From: Streptococcus cristatus
GTDB taxonomy: Bacteria > Bacillota > Bacilli > Lactobacillales > Streptococcaceae
Reading direction: 5' to 3'
Length of the DNA: 64,000 nt
NCBI RefSeq assembly: GCF_003943465.1
Contig: NZ_RJPR01000001.1
Span: 269,843-333,842, forward strand
Shown one piece after another: positions 36,167 through 45,767 of this stretch (position 1 is the first letter of the stretch; every line of letters begins with the position of its first letter). The notes beneath the pieces are model-generated. The model was not told the DNA's origin. It was given only the letters and a program-made list of their open reading frames with translations, and did no database searches. The position numbers were made by a program, and so were the translations under genes.

Positions 36167-36195
36167 TTGACAAAATGTACAGGAAGCTGTATTCT
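36167..36195 (+). promoter_or_regulatory. Promoter of the XRE-RDD gene pair
   Basis: Consensus TTGACA (36167-36172), 17-base spacer, TATTCT (36190-36195), about 55 bases before the ATG at 36251. It is divergent from the ruvA promoter (36116-36121). Confidence 0.65.
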
Positions 36196-36250
36196 CAAGA
36201 TAACTAAAAGCTGTTAGGATAGAGTTAGCAAAGAAAAGGAGGCTGCGATT

Positions 36251-36757
36251 ATGAAACTCGCTGATAAATTATTTGAACTAAGAAAAGAAAAAAGCTGGTC
36301 ACAAGAAAAACTGGCTGAACAAATCAATGTCTCTCGCCAGAGCATTTCTAAGTGGGAGTCTGGCCAAGCGTTGCCAGAGCTGGAAAAAATTGTAGAGCTG
36401 AGCAAGATTTTCCAGGTGACGACAGATTATCTGCTTTTAGAAGACAGCAACAAGCCGGAAATAAAACCCGTCCTCTCAGAAGACGAAAAAGATCGCTACT
36501 ATAAGCAAGTAAAATCTTATGGCTTCTGGCATGTTTTGTATATTTTTGTATTAGCCTTGGCTATTTATCTCTTTTCCGCAGGTTCTATCTTTCCAGCAAA
36601 ATTCACTGGCCTGGTCTGGTTAACTTTTTTCCTCCTAGTCGCATCCGCAATGGCTATTAACAAGGCGCTAAAGATGAAGGAAAAGTATCTGGACAAGGTT
36701 ATAGGCCTTGATGAGGATTCTAAGAAAGAAGATGCTCAAGATGAAACTAAAAACTGA
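36251..36757 (+). CDS. XRE-type HTH regulator with membrane segment
   Basis: 168 aa. HTH_3 domain at residues ~1-60 ([39 protein letters not shown]), then a linker ([13 protein letters not shown]) and two membrane helices (~93-145), ending in an acidic tail. AAGGAGG lies upstream of the ATG. It overlaps the downstream RDD gene. It resembles the XRE/membrane proteins that regulate adjacent membrane genes in streptococci; targets unknown. It is not closely similar to the XRE protein at 32167 beyond the HTH. Confidence 0.87.
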   Translation: MKLADKLFELRKEKSWSQEKLAEQINVSRQSISKWESGQALPELEKIVELSKIFQVTTDYLLLEDSNKPEIKPVLSEDEKDRYYKQVKSYGFWHVLYIFVLALAIYLFSAGSIFPAKFTGLVWLTFFLLVASAMAINKALKMKEKYLDKVIGLDEDSKKEDAQDETKN

Positions 36758-37262
36758 TAATCCCTTACCAGTCAAAACTCGTCTAAAAGAGCTGTTTGGA
36801 GACTGGCTTTTCATCTCGGGCTACCTCATTGCTCTTTTTTTACTGGCTATGGGTTTTTACTATCTGGTTTTAGGAGGCATTCCTGCATTCACTGAAGTCC
36901 AGAGCCAACTTCTGGCTTTTTCTACCTCAGTCCTGTCTCTAACTATTATCTTTGCTTGGTTAGACTATAGAAAAGGAAGTTTTGGCAAGCGTTGGGCAGG
37001 TTTACAGTTGGTTTACAAACATAGGAGCCTTTCCCACAGCCTTTTGCGCTCTGCTATCAAGTTTTTCCCTTGGCAGCTGGGACATATGGGAGCTATCCGT
37101 AGTGCTTATCAAGCAGATGCCCTGTCAATTTTCTTGTCAACTTCAGCAGGGATTCTCTTCTTGATCTTTCTGCTGATGGGACTGCTTCGCAAGGACAAAC
37201 GCCATCCAGCTGATTTACTTGCTGGGACACAAGTTCAGCTCAAAAATTCAAAACAGCTCTAG
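36741..37262 (+). CDS. RDD family membrane protein
   Basis: 173 aa from the ATG at 36741; ATG codons at 36732 and 36708 in the same frame are possible and ribosome sites are weak, so the start is uncertain. Four hydrophobic helices, with [33 protein letters not shown] and a final [16 protein letters not shown], typical of the RDD family. Members include ion transporters. The overlap with the XRE gene suggests the regulator controls or senses through this protein. Confidence 0.8.
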   Translation: MKLKTDNPLPVKTRLKELFGDWLFISGYLIALFLLAMGFYYLVLGGIPAFTEVQSQLLAFSTSVLSLTIIFAWLDYRKGSFGKRWAGLQLVYKHRSLSHSLLRSAIKFFPWQLGHMGAIRSAYQADALSIFLSTSAGILFLIFLLMGLLRKDKRHPADLLAGTQVQLKNSKQL

Positions 37263-37283
37263 TTCTATGACTAGGGCTGTTTT
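37251..37283 (+). terminator. Terminator after the RDD gene
   Basis: AAACAGC-CTAG / CTAG-GCTGTTTTAT hairpin at the end of the RDD gene, facing the convergent mutL 3' end. Confidence 0.75.
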
Positions 37284-37297
37284 ATCTTCTATAAAGT

Positions 37298-39241
37298 TTA
37301 GTATTTCCCCAACTCCCGTAGGCTAGTATGATTTTCCTGAATGCGGCGGAACATTTTTTCCATATCCGACTTGGTAAAGTTGACCAAGACCGGCCGGCCG
37401 TGTGGGCAGTTATAGGGATTGTCACACTGGGACAGCTGAAAGAGCAAGTCACGCGCAGAATAGTCATCCAGACTGTGATTGGCCTTGATGGAGCGTTTGC
37501 AGCTCATCATAATGGCCAGCTCTGCTCGATATTTCTTGATGGAAACTTCCTTGGTCAGGAGAAGCATATCACACATCTCATAGATGCCGGCTTCAATCTC
37601 CTCTTCCTTAAACCAAATGGGATGCTCGCGGAGGATAAACTGATTGGCTCCGTACTCTTCTAAAAAGATGCCAGCGTCTTCTAACAGCTCCATCCGCTGC
37701 TTGATTCGCAGCATATCGTCTGCTGGAAATTCAAAAATATAGGGTACCAAGAGCTGCTGCTGGCTATTGTCCACATCCCCAATCTTCTCCCGATAATACT
37801 CATACTTGACCCGCTCTTGAGCAGCATGCTGGTCAATAATATAAAGACCACCCTTGCCCTGAGCAAAGAGATAAGTGCCATGCATCTGACCGAAATATTC
37901 TAACTCTGGGAAGCTTGACTTCTCTTCCTGATCCAACTTATCCACAGCTCGCTCCAGACTGGCCTGGTCTAGCTCTGGATGGTCTAGTTGGTCATAGCTG
38001 ACTGACCTTCTCTCTGCAAATTTGACTGAAGTCAGTTGCGGTTCTGCTTTTTCATCTGTCGCTTCATGAATAGGCTTTGCTGATTCTTCGAAGGATAACT
38101 GCTGCTCTGCCACCTGTGGCTTGAGGAAGAAGTCATTCTGCTCCTTATCGTAGTAGAGGCGATTTTCTTTCAGCGGAAGAGCGGTCTGTTCGGGCTTAGT
38201 CGCACGCTTAACAGTTGATTTGGCTAGATTTTCCAAAGCATCTGGGATGAGGTCCTGCTCCTTGAGACTGGTCGCAATGGCTTGAGAAATCAAGGCCATG
38301 AGTTCCCGTTCTTTAGAAATGCGCACCTCTTGCTTGGTTGGATGGACATTGACATCGGCTAGATAGGGATCAATCTGAATATTGATGACCGCGAGTGGAA
38401 AGCGTCCTACCATCAGCTTGCTGCCGTAGCCGTCCAAAATAGCTCGATTGAGCAGGAAATTCTTGATATAGCGGCCGTTGATAAGGATCGTAATATAATT
38501 GCGATTCGCACGAGTCAGCTCAGGCAAGCTGACATAGCCGCTCACCTCAAAGTCCAAATCCGAAGCAGAGATTTCCACCATTTTCTTAGCCGTTGCTAAA
38601 CCATAGATTCCTGCAATAGCCTGACGCAGATTGCCACTGCCGGCAGTCCTTGTCATTTCCCGACCGTCACTGATAAGGGTGAAAGCTACTTCCGGATGGG
38701 CCAGACTGAGGCGATTAATCACATCAACGATATGCGAAAGCTCAGCCTGCTGGCTCTTCATATACTTGAGCCGGGCTGGAGTATTAAAGAAGAGATCTTC
38801 TATCTTGATTTTCGTTCCCACCGGGCTGCTAGTAGGCACATGCTCTTCAATCTCACCACCTTGGGCAACCAGCAGAGTCCCGTGCTGACCAGATTCGGTC
38901 GCTGTTTCAATGGTAAAACGCGAGACAGAAGCAATGGAAGGAATGGCCTCGCCACGAAAACCCAGCGTCCGAATCCGAAAGAGATCCGCCTGTTTCTTGA
39001 TTTTACTGGTAGCATGGCGTCGAAGAGCCAGAGGGACATCTTCGTGGTCTATGCCCTCGCCATTATCCGTCACCTGTATGCTCTTGAGTCCGGCCTCCTC
39101 GATTTCGATAGTAATCTGGCTGGCACCCGCATCAATTGAGTTCTCCACTAGCTCCTTGACCACGCTGCTAGGCCGCTCAATGACTTCACCGGCCGCAATC
39201 TGATTGGCTAGAATTTCTGGAAGTTCGATAATTTTTGACAT
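37298..39241 (-). CDS. mutL: MutL/HexB mismatch repair protein
   Basis: 647 aa. The N-terminal GHKL ATPase has [33 protein letters not shown] and [11 protein letters not shown]. After a variable linker (~340-450) the C-terminal domain holds the endonuclease motif [12 protein letters not shown] (DQHA-x2-E-x4-E) and CPHGRP, so nicking activity is predicted. It works with MutS (encoded 1.3 kb to the right) in mismatch repair. In streptococci (HexB) it also limits recombination of divergent DNA in transformation. Confidence 0.97.
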   Translation of the reverse strand: MSKIIELPEILANQIAAGEVIERPSSVVKELVENSIDAGASQITIEIEEAGLKSIQVTDNGEGIDHEDVPLALRRHATSKIKKQADLFRIRTLGFRGEAIPSIASVSRFTIETATESGQHGTLLVAQGGEIEEHVPTSSPVGTKIKIEDLFFNTPARLKYMKSQQAELSHIVDVINRLSLAHPEVAFTLISDGREMTRTAGSGNLRQAIAGIYGLATAKKMVEISASDLDFEVSGYVSLPELTRANRNYITILINGRYIKNFLLNRAILDGYGSKLMVGRFPLAVINIQIDPYLADVNVHPTKQEVRISKERELMALISQAIATSLKEQDLIPDALENLAKSTVKRATKPEQTALPLKENRLYYDKEQNDFFLKPQVAEQQLSFEESAKPIHEATDEKAEPQLTSVKFAERRSVSYDQLDHPELDQASLERAVDKLDQEEKSSFPELEYFGQMHGTYLFAQGKGGLYIIDQHAAQERVKYEYYREKIGDVDNSQQQLLVPYIFEFPADDMLRIKQRMELLEDAGIFLEEYGANQFILREHPIWFKEEEIEAGIYEMCDMLLLTKEVSIKKYRAELAIMMSCKRSIKANHSLDDYSARDLLFQLSQCDNPYNCPHGRPVLVNFTKSDMEKMFRRIQENHTSLRELGKY

Positions 39242-39376
39242 CTTTTTCTCCGTATTTGTTCTGCTATCTATTATAACACATTGGGCTCTTTCTATCAGAG
39301 GGCAGACTTATCTTGCCCGCTCTGCTCACAAGACAAACCATATAGACACAAATAGCTGCCACATGGTCAAAAGGGC

Positions 39377-39405
39377 TTGTTTTCTCTGCCATGTTGCGGT
39401 TTAAT
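39377..39405 (+). promoter_or_regulatory. Promoter of the LytTR/DUF3021 pair
   Basis: TTGTTT (39377-39382), 17-base spacer and TTTAAT (39400-39405), 20 bases before the ATG at 39426 with AAAGGAGG between. CTGCCA occurs at 39356-39361 and again at 39386-39391, and an inverted copy (GGCAGA) at 39301-39306; these could be regulator sites. The 180-base interval to mutL holds no gene. Confidence 0.5.
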
Positions 39406-39425
39406 AAAGATGAAAGGAGGAAGTT

Positions 39426-39866
39426 ATGAAAGTTAAGCTAAGAATAGATTCTCAAGTCACCGAAGACTTCGTCAGCATTGAGGCTCGACTCATGACCGAA
39501 AGCATTCAGGAATTGGTCCACTTTGCTCAACATCTGGGTAAAGAGGATAAGATCCATGTCAAGAAAGGAGACGACATCTATCTGCTGGATGCTAAGGAAA
39601 TCCACCGAATCTATACAGAAAACCGTCAGGTTCGGGTCCGAACGGCAAAAGACGGCTACCGAGCTCAACAAGCTCTTTATCAGTTGCTGCAGGTCCTTCC
39701 GGACTATTTTCTGCAGATTTCTCAATCGGAGATTATCAACAGTCGACAAATCAGCCATCTCAAGCTGACTCCAAATGGCCTGATCCAAATATTTCTGAAA
39801 AACGGCGACCAGACATACTCGTCTCGCCGTTATCTCAAATCTATCAAAGAAAGGTTGCAATTATGA
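39426..39866 (+). CDS. LytTR-family DNA-binding regulator
   Basis: 146 aa. The C-terminal half is a LytTR DNA-binding domain (DIYLLDAKEIHRIYTENRQV...FLQISQSEIINSRQISHLKL...SSRRYLKSIKERL). It has no receiver domain, so it is not a classic response regulator. The ATGA overlap with the DUF3021 gene, together with this domain set, matches LytTR regulatory systems such as HdrRM and BrsRM of S. mutans, where the membrane partner restrains the regulator; in that species they affect bacteriocin and competence genes. Confidence 0.9.
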   Translation: MKVKLRIDSQVTEDFVSIEARLMTESIQELVHFAQHLGKEDKIHVKKGDDIYLLDAKEIHRIYTENRQVRVRTAKDGYRAQQALYQLLQVLPDYFLQISQSEIINSRQISHLKLTPNGLIQIFLKNGDQTYSSRRYLKSIKERLQL

Positions 39867-40333
39867 AAACTCGTCTTAAAAAACTCTTTTTCGGAGGGAT
39901 TGGAGGGATTTTCATCGGTCTCTTCTTCTCCATGATTGTTTCTTATTTTTACAATCCAGCTTATCTACCGCTTCATCCTCGCTCTCCTATCGGTCACTTC
40001 TTTTTGAGCCAGCATGTCCATGTTTCCCTCATCATGCTCTACTGCATGCTTATCTGGTTTATCATGGGAGCTATTTTCAGATGGAGCGGAAGCTTCTTCC
40101 AAAGAGACTGGAGCATCCTACGCTCCATCATCAGCCACTATGGCGTGATGATTCTGACCTTTGCACTTTTAGCTAATCTAGCTGGATTTTTCCCAAGAGA
40201 AAAAATACTCAGCCTGACACTGACTGCCGTCGGGGAATTCACCCTCATTTATCTGGTCATTTCAGGCGTTATCTACTACCGCACCTACCGCAACATTCAA
40301 AAAATCAATAGCGGTTTGTCTAGCAAATCGTGA
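39863..40333 (+). CDS. DUF3021 membrane protein, inhibitor partner of the LytTR regulator
   Basis: 156 aa with four predicted membrane helices (e.g. FGGIGGIFIGLFFSMIVSYF; GVMILTFALLANLAGFF). DUF3021 proteins are the typical membrane partner of stand-alone LytTR regulators. Its ATG overlaps the regulator stop codon, so both are translationally coupled. The likely role, from family knowledge, is to hold the regulator inactive until a signal arrives. Followed 10 bases later by repeat copy C. Confidence 0.88.
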   Translation: MKTRLKKLFFGGIGGIFIGLFFSMIVSYFYNPAYLPLHPRSPIGHFFLSQHVHVSLIMLYCMLIWFIMGAIFRWSGSFFQRDWSILRSIISHYGVMILTFALLANLAGFFPREKILSLTLTAVGEFTLIYLVISGVIYYRTYRNIQKINSGLSSKS

Positions 40334-40343
40334 GAAATAAAAA

Positions 40344-40517
40344 GAGAGTGGGACAGAAATCGGTAATTCGTTAGAATTCGATTTCGTCGTCCCACCTCCG
40401 CACAGTTGAGTAGGGCTGTAAAAGCTGATGAAATCAGCGTAGTAGAGCCCACTCAACCACTGCGTCTTGCTCGACAATCCAAAGACAATTGAGAGGCTAG
40501 GACTTTTGTCCCAGCCT
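40344..40517 (+). repeat. Dispersed 174-bp 3'-end element, copy C
   Basis: Ten bases behind the DUF3021 stop, in the same orientation to that gene as copies A and B are to cls and DUF1292, and therefore inverted in the window. It starts GAGAGTGGGACAG and ends with hairpin GGCTAGGAC-TTTT-GTCCCAGCC then TCTTTGTTTTT. It lies between convergent genes, nine bases from the mutS 3' end. Confidence 0.9.
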
Positions 40518-40525
40518 CTTTGTTT

Positions 40526-43075
40526 TTACAACTTCTTTTTGAGCTCGGCGACCGCCGCCATGACCTCCAGGGGAGTCATATTGTAGATGTCCAAGCCTCG
40601 GAGTTCAGTCAGGACTGGATTTTCCGTTCCTTCTGCAAAAAGAGACATCTGCTCCGCCACTTGCGGCCGTGTTTGTCTGGATTCGGTAGGAAGCTCTGTT
40701 CCTAGTCCGGTATCCTGACTTTCCAAATGACTCAAAATGCTGTCTGCCCGCTCCAACAATTTCTCAGGAAGTCCGGCAATCTTCGCCACATGGATTCCGT
40801 AGGACTTGTCAGCCGGACCCGGCTCAATCTTATGTAGGAAAGTCACCTGCCCGTCCTTCTCCAAGGTTGCCACATGGACATTTTCCAAATGCTCCAAGCT
40901 ATCCTCCAAGGCTGTCAACTCATGATAGTGAGTGGCAAAGAGGGTCTTGGCTCCAGTATAATGATGAATATGCTCAATAATAGCCTGAGCCAGCGCCATC
41001 CCATCGTAAGTCGCCGTTCCACGGCCCAGCTCATCAAAGAGAATGAGCGAACGCTCGCTGGCCTGTCGAATGGCCCGATTGGCCTCCATCATCTCCACCA
41101 TAAAGGTGGACTGGCCAGATACCAGATCATCCGCTGCGCCGATGCGAGTGAAAATCGCATCGAATAGCGGCAAACTGGCAGACTGGGCGGGCACATAAGA
41201 GCCCATCTGTGCCATAATAACGATGATCGCCAGTTGGCGCATATAAGTCGATTTCCCGCTCATATTAGGCCCGGTAATCAGCTGGATATCCGTTTCCTGG
41301 TCCAGCAGAATACTATTTGGAATGTAGCTTTGAGCTCCCATGACCTTTTCCACAACAGCATGCCGACCTTTTTCAATCTGCAGACGGCGCTCCGCAGTAA
41401 AGACAGGGCGTACTAAATGCTGCTGCTCTGCCACCGCAGCAAAGCTCTGCAGGACATCTACAGCTGCCAGCGTTTGTGCCAAGGCCTGCAAGCGCTGGAT
41501 GTATTTGCCAGCTTCCTCACGAATCCGCATGAAAATCTCGTATTCCAGATTAGCAGATTTTTCACGCGCCTCCAACATCTCTCCCTCAATCCGGGCCAGC
41601 TCCTCCGTTCCGAAACGCTCAGAATTTTTCAGGGTCGCCTTGCGGAAGAAATAACTAGGCACATGAGCCAACTGGGAATTAGTCACATGGAAATAGTAAC
41701 CATCTTTTTTGTTGTAATCAATCTTCAGATTGCTGATGCCGCTGTTAGCACGTTCTTTGACTTCCAGCTCTGCAATCCATCCAGTCCCTTCCCGTAGCAC
41801 AAGTCGATACTGATCCAAGGTCTCGTCAAAACCGGTCCGAATGATATTGCCCTCGGTGATGATATGGGGTGCATCCGGCGAAATAGCTGAGCTAATCAAG
41901 CCCGCCAACTCTGGAATAGGATCCAAGCCCTCAATCAAACGAGCTAGATGCGGACTGTCGATCCCTTGCAGGATAGCTTTAATCTGAGGCACATTGCCCA
42001 ATGTAGCCGCCAGTTGCAGCAGATCCTTGGGATTGGTCTTACCAAAAGACACCCGACTAGCAAGGCGCTCGATATCATAGACTCCCTTGAGGCTCTCCGT
42101 CAAATCACTCCGCTCAAAGAAATGATCCAGAAAAACCTCGACGACATTCTGCCGCTGGCTAATTCGCGCTTCATCAATCAGCGGACGCTGAATCCAAGAG
42201 CGCAGCATGCGACCGCCCATGGCCGTCTTAGTCTCGTCCATCAGCCAATAAAGACTGCCGTGCTTCTTGCCCGAGCGAGCATTTTCTGTCAAATCCAGAC
42301 TCGCCTTGGTGGCATAATCCATTTGCAGAAAATCCTTGATTTCATAATGCTGGGCCTTCTTCAAATGACTGAGCTCCCTCATCTGGGTCTGGTGCACATA
42401 CTCCAGCAATTTCCCTGCTGCCTGACGCTCCATAGGAGACAGCTCCTCGCCCAGCAGCTGGACATCGTCCAAGGCCGTCTGTACATAGGATAGTAAGAGG
42501 TTCATCTGCCCAGCCAAGACCTGCTCCTCAGCTTCTGGCAAGGCATAGCCCAGCACCACTTCCCTAGCCTTCAAATTGCGGATTTCCCCGCAGACCAGGG
42601 CAAAGTCCTCTAAACTAGTCACCTGAAACTCGCCGGTCACCAAGTCCATATAAGCCAGGCCATAGAAGCCGTCTGAGTAATCCAAAGCCACCAGAAAGTT
42701 ATTCGCAGAGTCGGGCTTAGTAGAGTCCACCACCGTTCCCGGCGTGATAACCTGAACGACCTCTCGCTTAACAACTCCCTTAGCTTCCTTGGGGTCTTCC
42801 ATCTGCTCCGCAATCGCCACCTTATAGCCTGACTCGACCAAGACATCAATATACTGCTGCGCCGAATGATAGGGAACTCCGGCCATGGGAATGGGATTTT
42901 CTGCATTTTTATTGCGGCTGGTGAGAGAAATCTCTAAAATCTGGGCGGCATTGACCGCATCATCATAAAACAACTCATAGAAATCCCCCATCCGAAAGAG
43001 CAAGAAAGCATCTGGATAGTCCTTCTTGATATCCAAATACTGCTGCATGCCTGGCGATAACTTTTCTACTGCCAT
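40526..43075 (-). CDS. mutS: MutS/HexA mismatch recognition ATPase
   Basis: 849 aa from the ATG at 43075 ([23 protein letters not shown] five bases upstream). The mismatch-contact motif [10 protein letters not shown] lies near residue 35, Walker [10 protein letters not shown] at ~600, [12 protein letters not shown] and the ATHYHEL switch follow. It recognises mismatches and recruits MutL. Length is typical of MutS. It is followed on the same strand by repeat copy C in antisense orientation. Confidence 0.97.
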   Translation of the reverse strand: MAVEKLSPGMQQYLDIKKDYPDAFLLFRMGDFYELFYDDAVNAAQILEISLTSRNKNAENPIPMAGVPYHSAQQYIDVLVESGYKVAIAEQMEDPKEAKGVVKREVVQVITPGTVVDSTKPDSANNFLVALDYSDGFYGLAYMDLVTGEFQVTSLEDFALVCGEIRNLKAREVVLGYALPEAEEQVLAGQMNLLLSYVQTALDDVQLLGEELSPMERQAAGKLLEYVHQTQMRELSHLKKAQHYEIKDFLQMDYATKASLDLTENARSGKKHGSLYWLMDETKTAMGGRMLRSWIQRPLIDEARISQRQNVVEVFLDHFFERSDLTESLKGVYDIERLASRVSFGKTNPKDLLQLAATLGNVPQIKAILQGIDSPHLARLIEGLDPIPELAGLISSAISPDAPHIITEGNIIRTGFDETLDQYRLVLREGTGWIAELEVKERANSGISNLKIDYNKKDGYYFHVTNSQLAHVPSYFFRKATLKNSERFGTEELARIEGEMLEAREKSANLEYEIFMRIREEAGKYIQRLQALAQTLAAVDVLQSFAAVAEQQHLVRPVFTAERRLQIEKGRHAVVEKVMGAQSYIPNSILLDQETDIQLITGPNMSGKSTYMRQLAIIVIMAQMGSYVPAQSASLPLFDAIFTRIGAADDLVSGQSTFMVEMMEANRAIRQASERSLILFDELGRGTATYDGMALAQAIIEHIHHYTGAKTLFATHYHELTALEDSLEHLENVHVATLEKDGQVTFLHKIEPGPADKSYGIHVAKIAGLPEKLLERADSILSHLESQDTGLGTELPTESRQTRPQVAEQMSLFAEGTENPVLTELRGLDIYNMTPLEVMAAVAELKKKL

Positions 43076-43147
43076 CTCTATCCTTTCTAAAAACAAACGA
43101 GGTCAGGACTTCCGTCTCAAACCTCTCCGTCAATTCTAAGCTTTTGG

Positions 43148-43588
43148 CTAGTCCATGCCTTCTTTGACACTCGTCTCGATTTCTCTAGCGGCATCCTGAT
43201 CCCGGCAAATCACCAGCAAGGTATTGGCCCCTGCAACGGTTCCTAAAATCCGACTATCCAGCGAACCATCTACCACATTTGCCAAGACCGTCGCTTCGCC
43301 CAGTCCTGTACGGAAAACCAGCGTAAACTCCGCTCTAGAAACTGCCTGAACATGACTGGCCAGAAATCCAGCTAGATCCAACTCCTCTGCTTCATGAGCC
43401 AGCACATAGTAGACTTGCCCATCTTTCTTCAGCTTGGTCAAGCCAATCTCTCTTAAATCCCGCGAGAGGGTTGTTTGGGTCACAAATATCTCCTCGTCTT
43501 CCAGTCTTTTTTGAATATCCTTTTGTGTTCCTAACTTTTCTTCCTTGATCATCCATTTAATAAGCTGATGACGCTCACTCTTTCTCAT
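43148..43588 (-). CDS. argR: Arginine repressor ArgR/AhrC
   Basis: 146 aa from the ATG at 43588 (MRKSERHQLIKWMIKEE), since GAGG sits six bases before it; another ATG at 43600 is in frame. A winged-helix DNA-binding domain (VTQTTLSRDLREIGLTKLKK) and a C-terminal hexamerisation/arginine domain (GSLDSRILGTVAGANTLLVICRDQDAARE) with the GT..G.NT segment. It regulates arginine metabolism genes. Divergent from argS; an ARG-box-like site lies at its transcription start. Confidence 0.94.
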   Translation of the reverse strand: MRKSERHQLIKWMIKEEKLGTQKDIQKRLEDEEIFVTQTTLSRDLREIGLTKLKKDGQVYYVLAHEAEELDLAGFLASHVQAVSRAEFTLVFRTGLGEATVLANVVDGSLDSRILGTVAGANTLLVICRDQDAAREIETSVKEGMD

Positions 43589-43604
43589 ACTCGACCTCAT
43601 TGAC

Positions 43605-43628
43605 TGAATATTTATACTCTCAATTATA
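43605..43628 (-). promoter_or_regulatory. argR promoter with ARG-box-like site
   Basis: Minus-strand TTGGTA (43646-43651), 17 bases, TATAAT (43623-43628) with extended TGA. Just downstream, on the plus strand, TGAATATTTATACT (43605-43618) matches the first half of the ARG box TGAATwwwwATTCA well and the second half in part. The site covers the argR start of transcription, suggesting autoregulation. Confidence 0.55.
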
Positions 43629-43656
43629 TCAAAAAATCTATCTTATACCAAAAAAA

Positions 43657-43686
43657 TTGAAGATTCCTCATAAAATATGATAGAAT
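43657..43686 (+). promoter_or_regulatory. argS promoter
   Basis: TTGAAG (43657-43662), 18-base spacer ending TGA, TAGAAT (43681-43686), 27 bases before the argS ATG, with AAAGGAG between. It overlaps back-to-back with the argR promoter. Confidence 0.65.
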
Positions 43687-43713
43687 AGTAACAAAAGACC
43701 CAAAGGAGCAAAT

Positions 43714-45402
43714 ATGGATAATAAACAATTAATCGCTAGCGAGTTGGCCAAAGTTATTGACAGCTTGGACCAAAGCGCTATCTCTAACCTACTAGAACAG
43801 CCGAAAAGTTCCGATCTTGGAGACATTGCCTTCCCAGCTTTCTCACTTGCTAAAGTAGAACGCAAGGCTCCTCAAGCTATCGCTGCGGATATTGCTGAAA
43901 AGATCGATCAAAGTCACTTTGAGAAAGTTGTCGCAACTGGACCTTATGTCAACTTCTTCCTCAACAAAGCTAAAATCTCTGATCAAGTCATCAAAGAAGT
44001 TATCAAGGAAGGCGCTGACTATGGTCAACAGAACGAAGGCCAGGGCGAGAATATTACCATCGACCTTTCCAGTCCTAACATTGCAAAACCTTTCTCTGTT
44101 GGTCACTTGCGTTCAACCGTTATCGGTGACTCCTTGTCAAATATCTTCCGCAAGATGGGCTACAATACCATCAAGATCAACCACTTAGGTGACTGGGGCA
44201 AGCAATTTGGTCTCCTCATGGTTGCCTACAAGAAATGGGGCAACAAGGAAGCTGTTGAAGCCAACCCAATCGATGAACTTTTGAAACTCTATGTCCGCAT
44301 CAATGCTGAAATCGAAAACGACCCAGCCTTGGATGAAGAAGGTCGCCTTTGGTTCAAGAAACTGGAAGATGGCGATCCAGAAGCAACAGAACTTTGGCAA
44401 TGGTTCCGTGACGAAAGTCTCGTTGAATTTAACCGCATCTATGAATTGCTCGGCGTTGAATTCGATAGCTTAAACGGAGAAGCCTTCTACAATGACAAAA
44501 TGGACGAGGCCGTTAAAATTCTGGAAGACAAGGGTCTCCTGAAAGAATCAAAAGGCGCTAGCATTGTGGACTTGGATGATGTCAACCTTCCACCAGCTAT
44601 GATTAAAAAATCAGACGGTGCTACGCTTTACATCACCCGTGATATTGCCACTGCTATGTACCGTGCACGCACTTACAACTTCGTCAAGAATGTTTATGTC
44701 GTTGGTCAAGAACAATCAAACCACTTCCGTCAGCTCAAAGCTGTCCTTAAGAAGATGGGATTTGACTGGAGCGATGATATGATCCACGTGGACTTTGGTC
44801 TGGTTACGAAGAATCGCCAAAAACTTTCAACACGTAAAGGAAACATCATCCTTCTGGAACCAACTCTACAAGAAGCGATCAGCCGTGCAAAAGCTCAAAT
44901 TGAAGAGAAAAATCCAAATCTGGAAAACAAAGAAGCTGTTGCCCATGCAGTTGGTGTTGGTGCCGTTAAATTCTACGACCTTAAGACTGACCGTCGCAAT
45001 GGTTACGACTTTGATTTGGAGGCAATGGTTTCCTTTGAGGGCGAAACTGGACCGTATGTACAATATGCCTATGCACGTATCCAGTCTATCCTGCGCAAAG
45101 CAGACTTCAAGCCAAGTCTTGATGCCAACTACAACCTCAACGATGCTGAAAGCTGGGAAATTATCAAACTGATCCAAGACTTCGCTCGCGTAGTTAAACG
45201 TGCATCCGATAACTTTGAGCCTTCTCTGATTGCCAAATACGCGATCAGCCTAGCTCAAGCCTTCAATAAATACTATGCTCACACTCGCATCTTGGATGAA
45301 ACTCCGGAACGTGACAGCCGTCTAGCTCTCAGCTACACCACTGCTGTTGTACTGAAGGAAGCTCTCCGCATGCTTGGTGTAGAAGCTCCAGAAAAAATGT
45401 AA
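43714..45402 (+). CDS. argS: Arginyl-tRNA synthetase
   Basis: 562 aa class I synthetase. The HIGH motif appears as [11 protein letters not shown] at ~128, KMSKS-like as KLSTRKGN at ~370, with the N-terminal Add1 domain and the C-terminal anticodon-binding domain ([21 protein letters not shown]). It charges tRNA-Arg in the cytoplasm. Divergent from argR, as in pneumococcus. It ends before a hairpin at 45411-45436. Confidence 0.97.
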   Translation: MDNKQLIASELAKVIDSLDQSAISNLLEQPKSSDLGDIAFPAFSLAKVERKAPQAIAADIAEKIDQSHFEKVVATGPYVNFFLNKAKISDQVIKEVIKEGADYGQQNEGQGENITIDLSSPNIAKPFSVGHLRSTVIGDSLSNIFRKMGYNTIKINHLGDWGKQFGLLMVAYKKWGNKEAVEANPIDELLKLYVRINAEIENDPALDEEGRLWFKKLEDGDPEATELWQWFRDESLVEFNRIYELLGVEFDSLNGEAFYNDKMDEAVKILEDKGLLKESKGASIVDLDDVNLPPAMIKKSDGATLYITRDIATAMYRARTYNFVKNVYVVGQEQSNHFRQLKAVLKKMGFDWSDDMIHVDFGLVTKNRQKLSTRKGNIILLEPTLQEAISRAKAQIEEKNPNLENKEAVAHAVGVGAVKFYDLKTDRRNGYDFDLEAMVSFEGETGPYVQYAYARIQSILRKADFKPSLDANYNLNDAESWEIIKLIQDFARVVKRASDNFEPSLIAKYAISLAQAFNKYYAHTRILDETPERDSRLALSYTTAVVLKEALRMLGVEAPEKM

Positions 45403-45410
45403 CCCTACAC

Positions 45411-45436
45411 AAACCTTCCAGTTTTGGGAGGTTTTC
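45411..45436 (+). terminator. Terminator after argS
   Basis: AAACCTTCC / GGGAGGTTT hairpin with a 6-base loop followed by TTCTT. It lies in the leader of the next small gene, so readthrough may express that gene. Confidence 0.6.
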
Positions 45437-45453
45437 TTAGGAAGAGATATTTT

Positions 45454-45717
45454 ATGAATGAAACTGCTTATATTTTAGTTGTCCTTAGCTTGGTCATTCT
45501 CTTTTTGTACAACAAAAGAGAAAAGGTAAAGTTGCAGATTTTGTTGCAGCAGGAACTCCTAAAAAGTGATCATTTTCGACAAGAACTCCAAGGAAAAATG
45601 ACCACTAGTGAAAATCAAAATGACCTTATTGCTTACGTTAACAAAAACTACCGTTTAGGAATTTTATATTCAAAAGAGCTGGTCGAAACTATCGCCGGCG
45701 AGCAAGCAAACCAATAA
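45454..45717 (+). CDS. Small single-span membrane protein, unknown
   Basis: 87 aa from the ATG at 45454 (MNETAYILVVLSLVILFLYN), with AGGAAGAG upstream; the frame opens at 45424. One N-terminal membrane helix, then a charged cytosolic helix (NKREKVKLQILLQQELLKSD) predicted coiled coil. Unknown function. It sits between argS and a strong terminator; similar small ORFs beside argS exist in streptococci, to my recollection. Confidence 0.72.
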   Translation: MNETAYILVVLSLVILFLYNKREKVKLQILLQQELLKSDHFRQELQGKMTTSENQNDLIAYVNKNYRLGILYSKELVETIAGEQANQ

Positions 45718-45724
45718 TATAAAC

Positions 45725-45765
45725 AAAAGCCGCTCGATCAACAACTGTTGACTGAACGGCTTTTT
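45725..45765. terminator. Bidirectional terminator
   Basis: AAAAGCCG...TCAACA-ACTG-TTGA...CGGCTTTTT, a long hairpin between the small membrane protein gene (plus) and nrdI (minus). Confidence 0.85.
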
Positions 45766-45767
45766 AC

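Noticed and set aside
41948-42493. 181-codon plus-strand frame inside mutS
   Set aside because: Antisense to conserved mutS domains; shadow frame.
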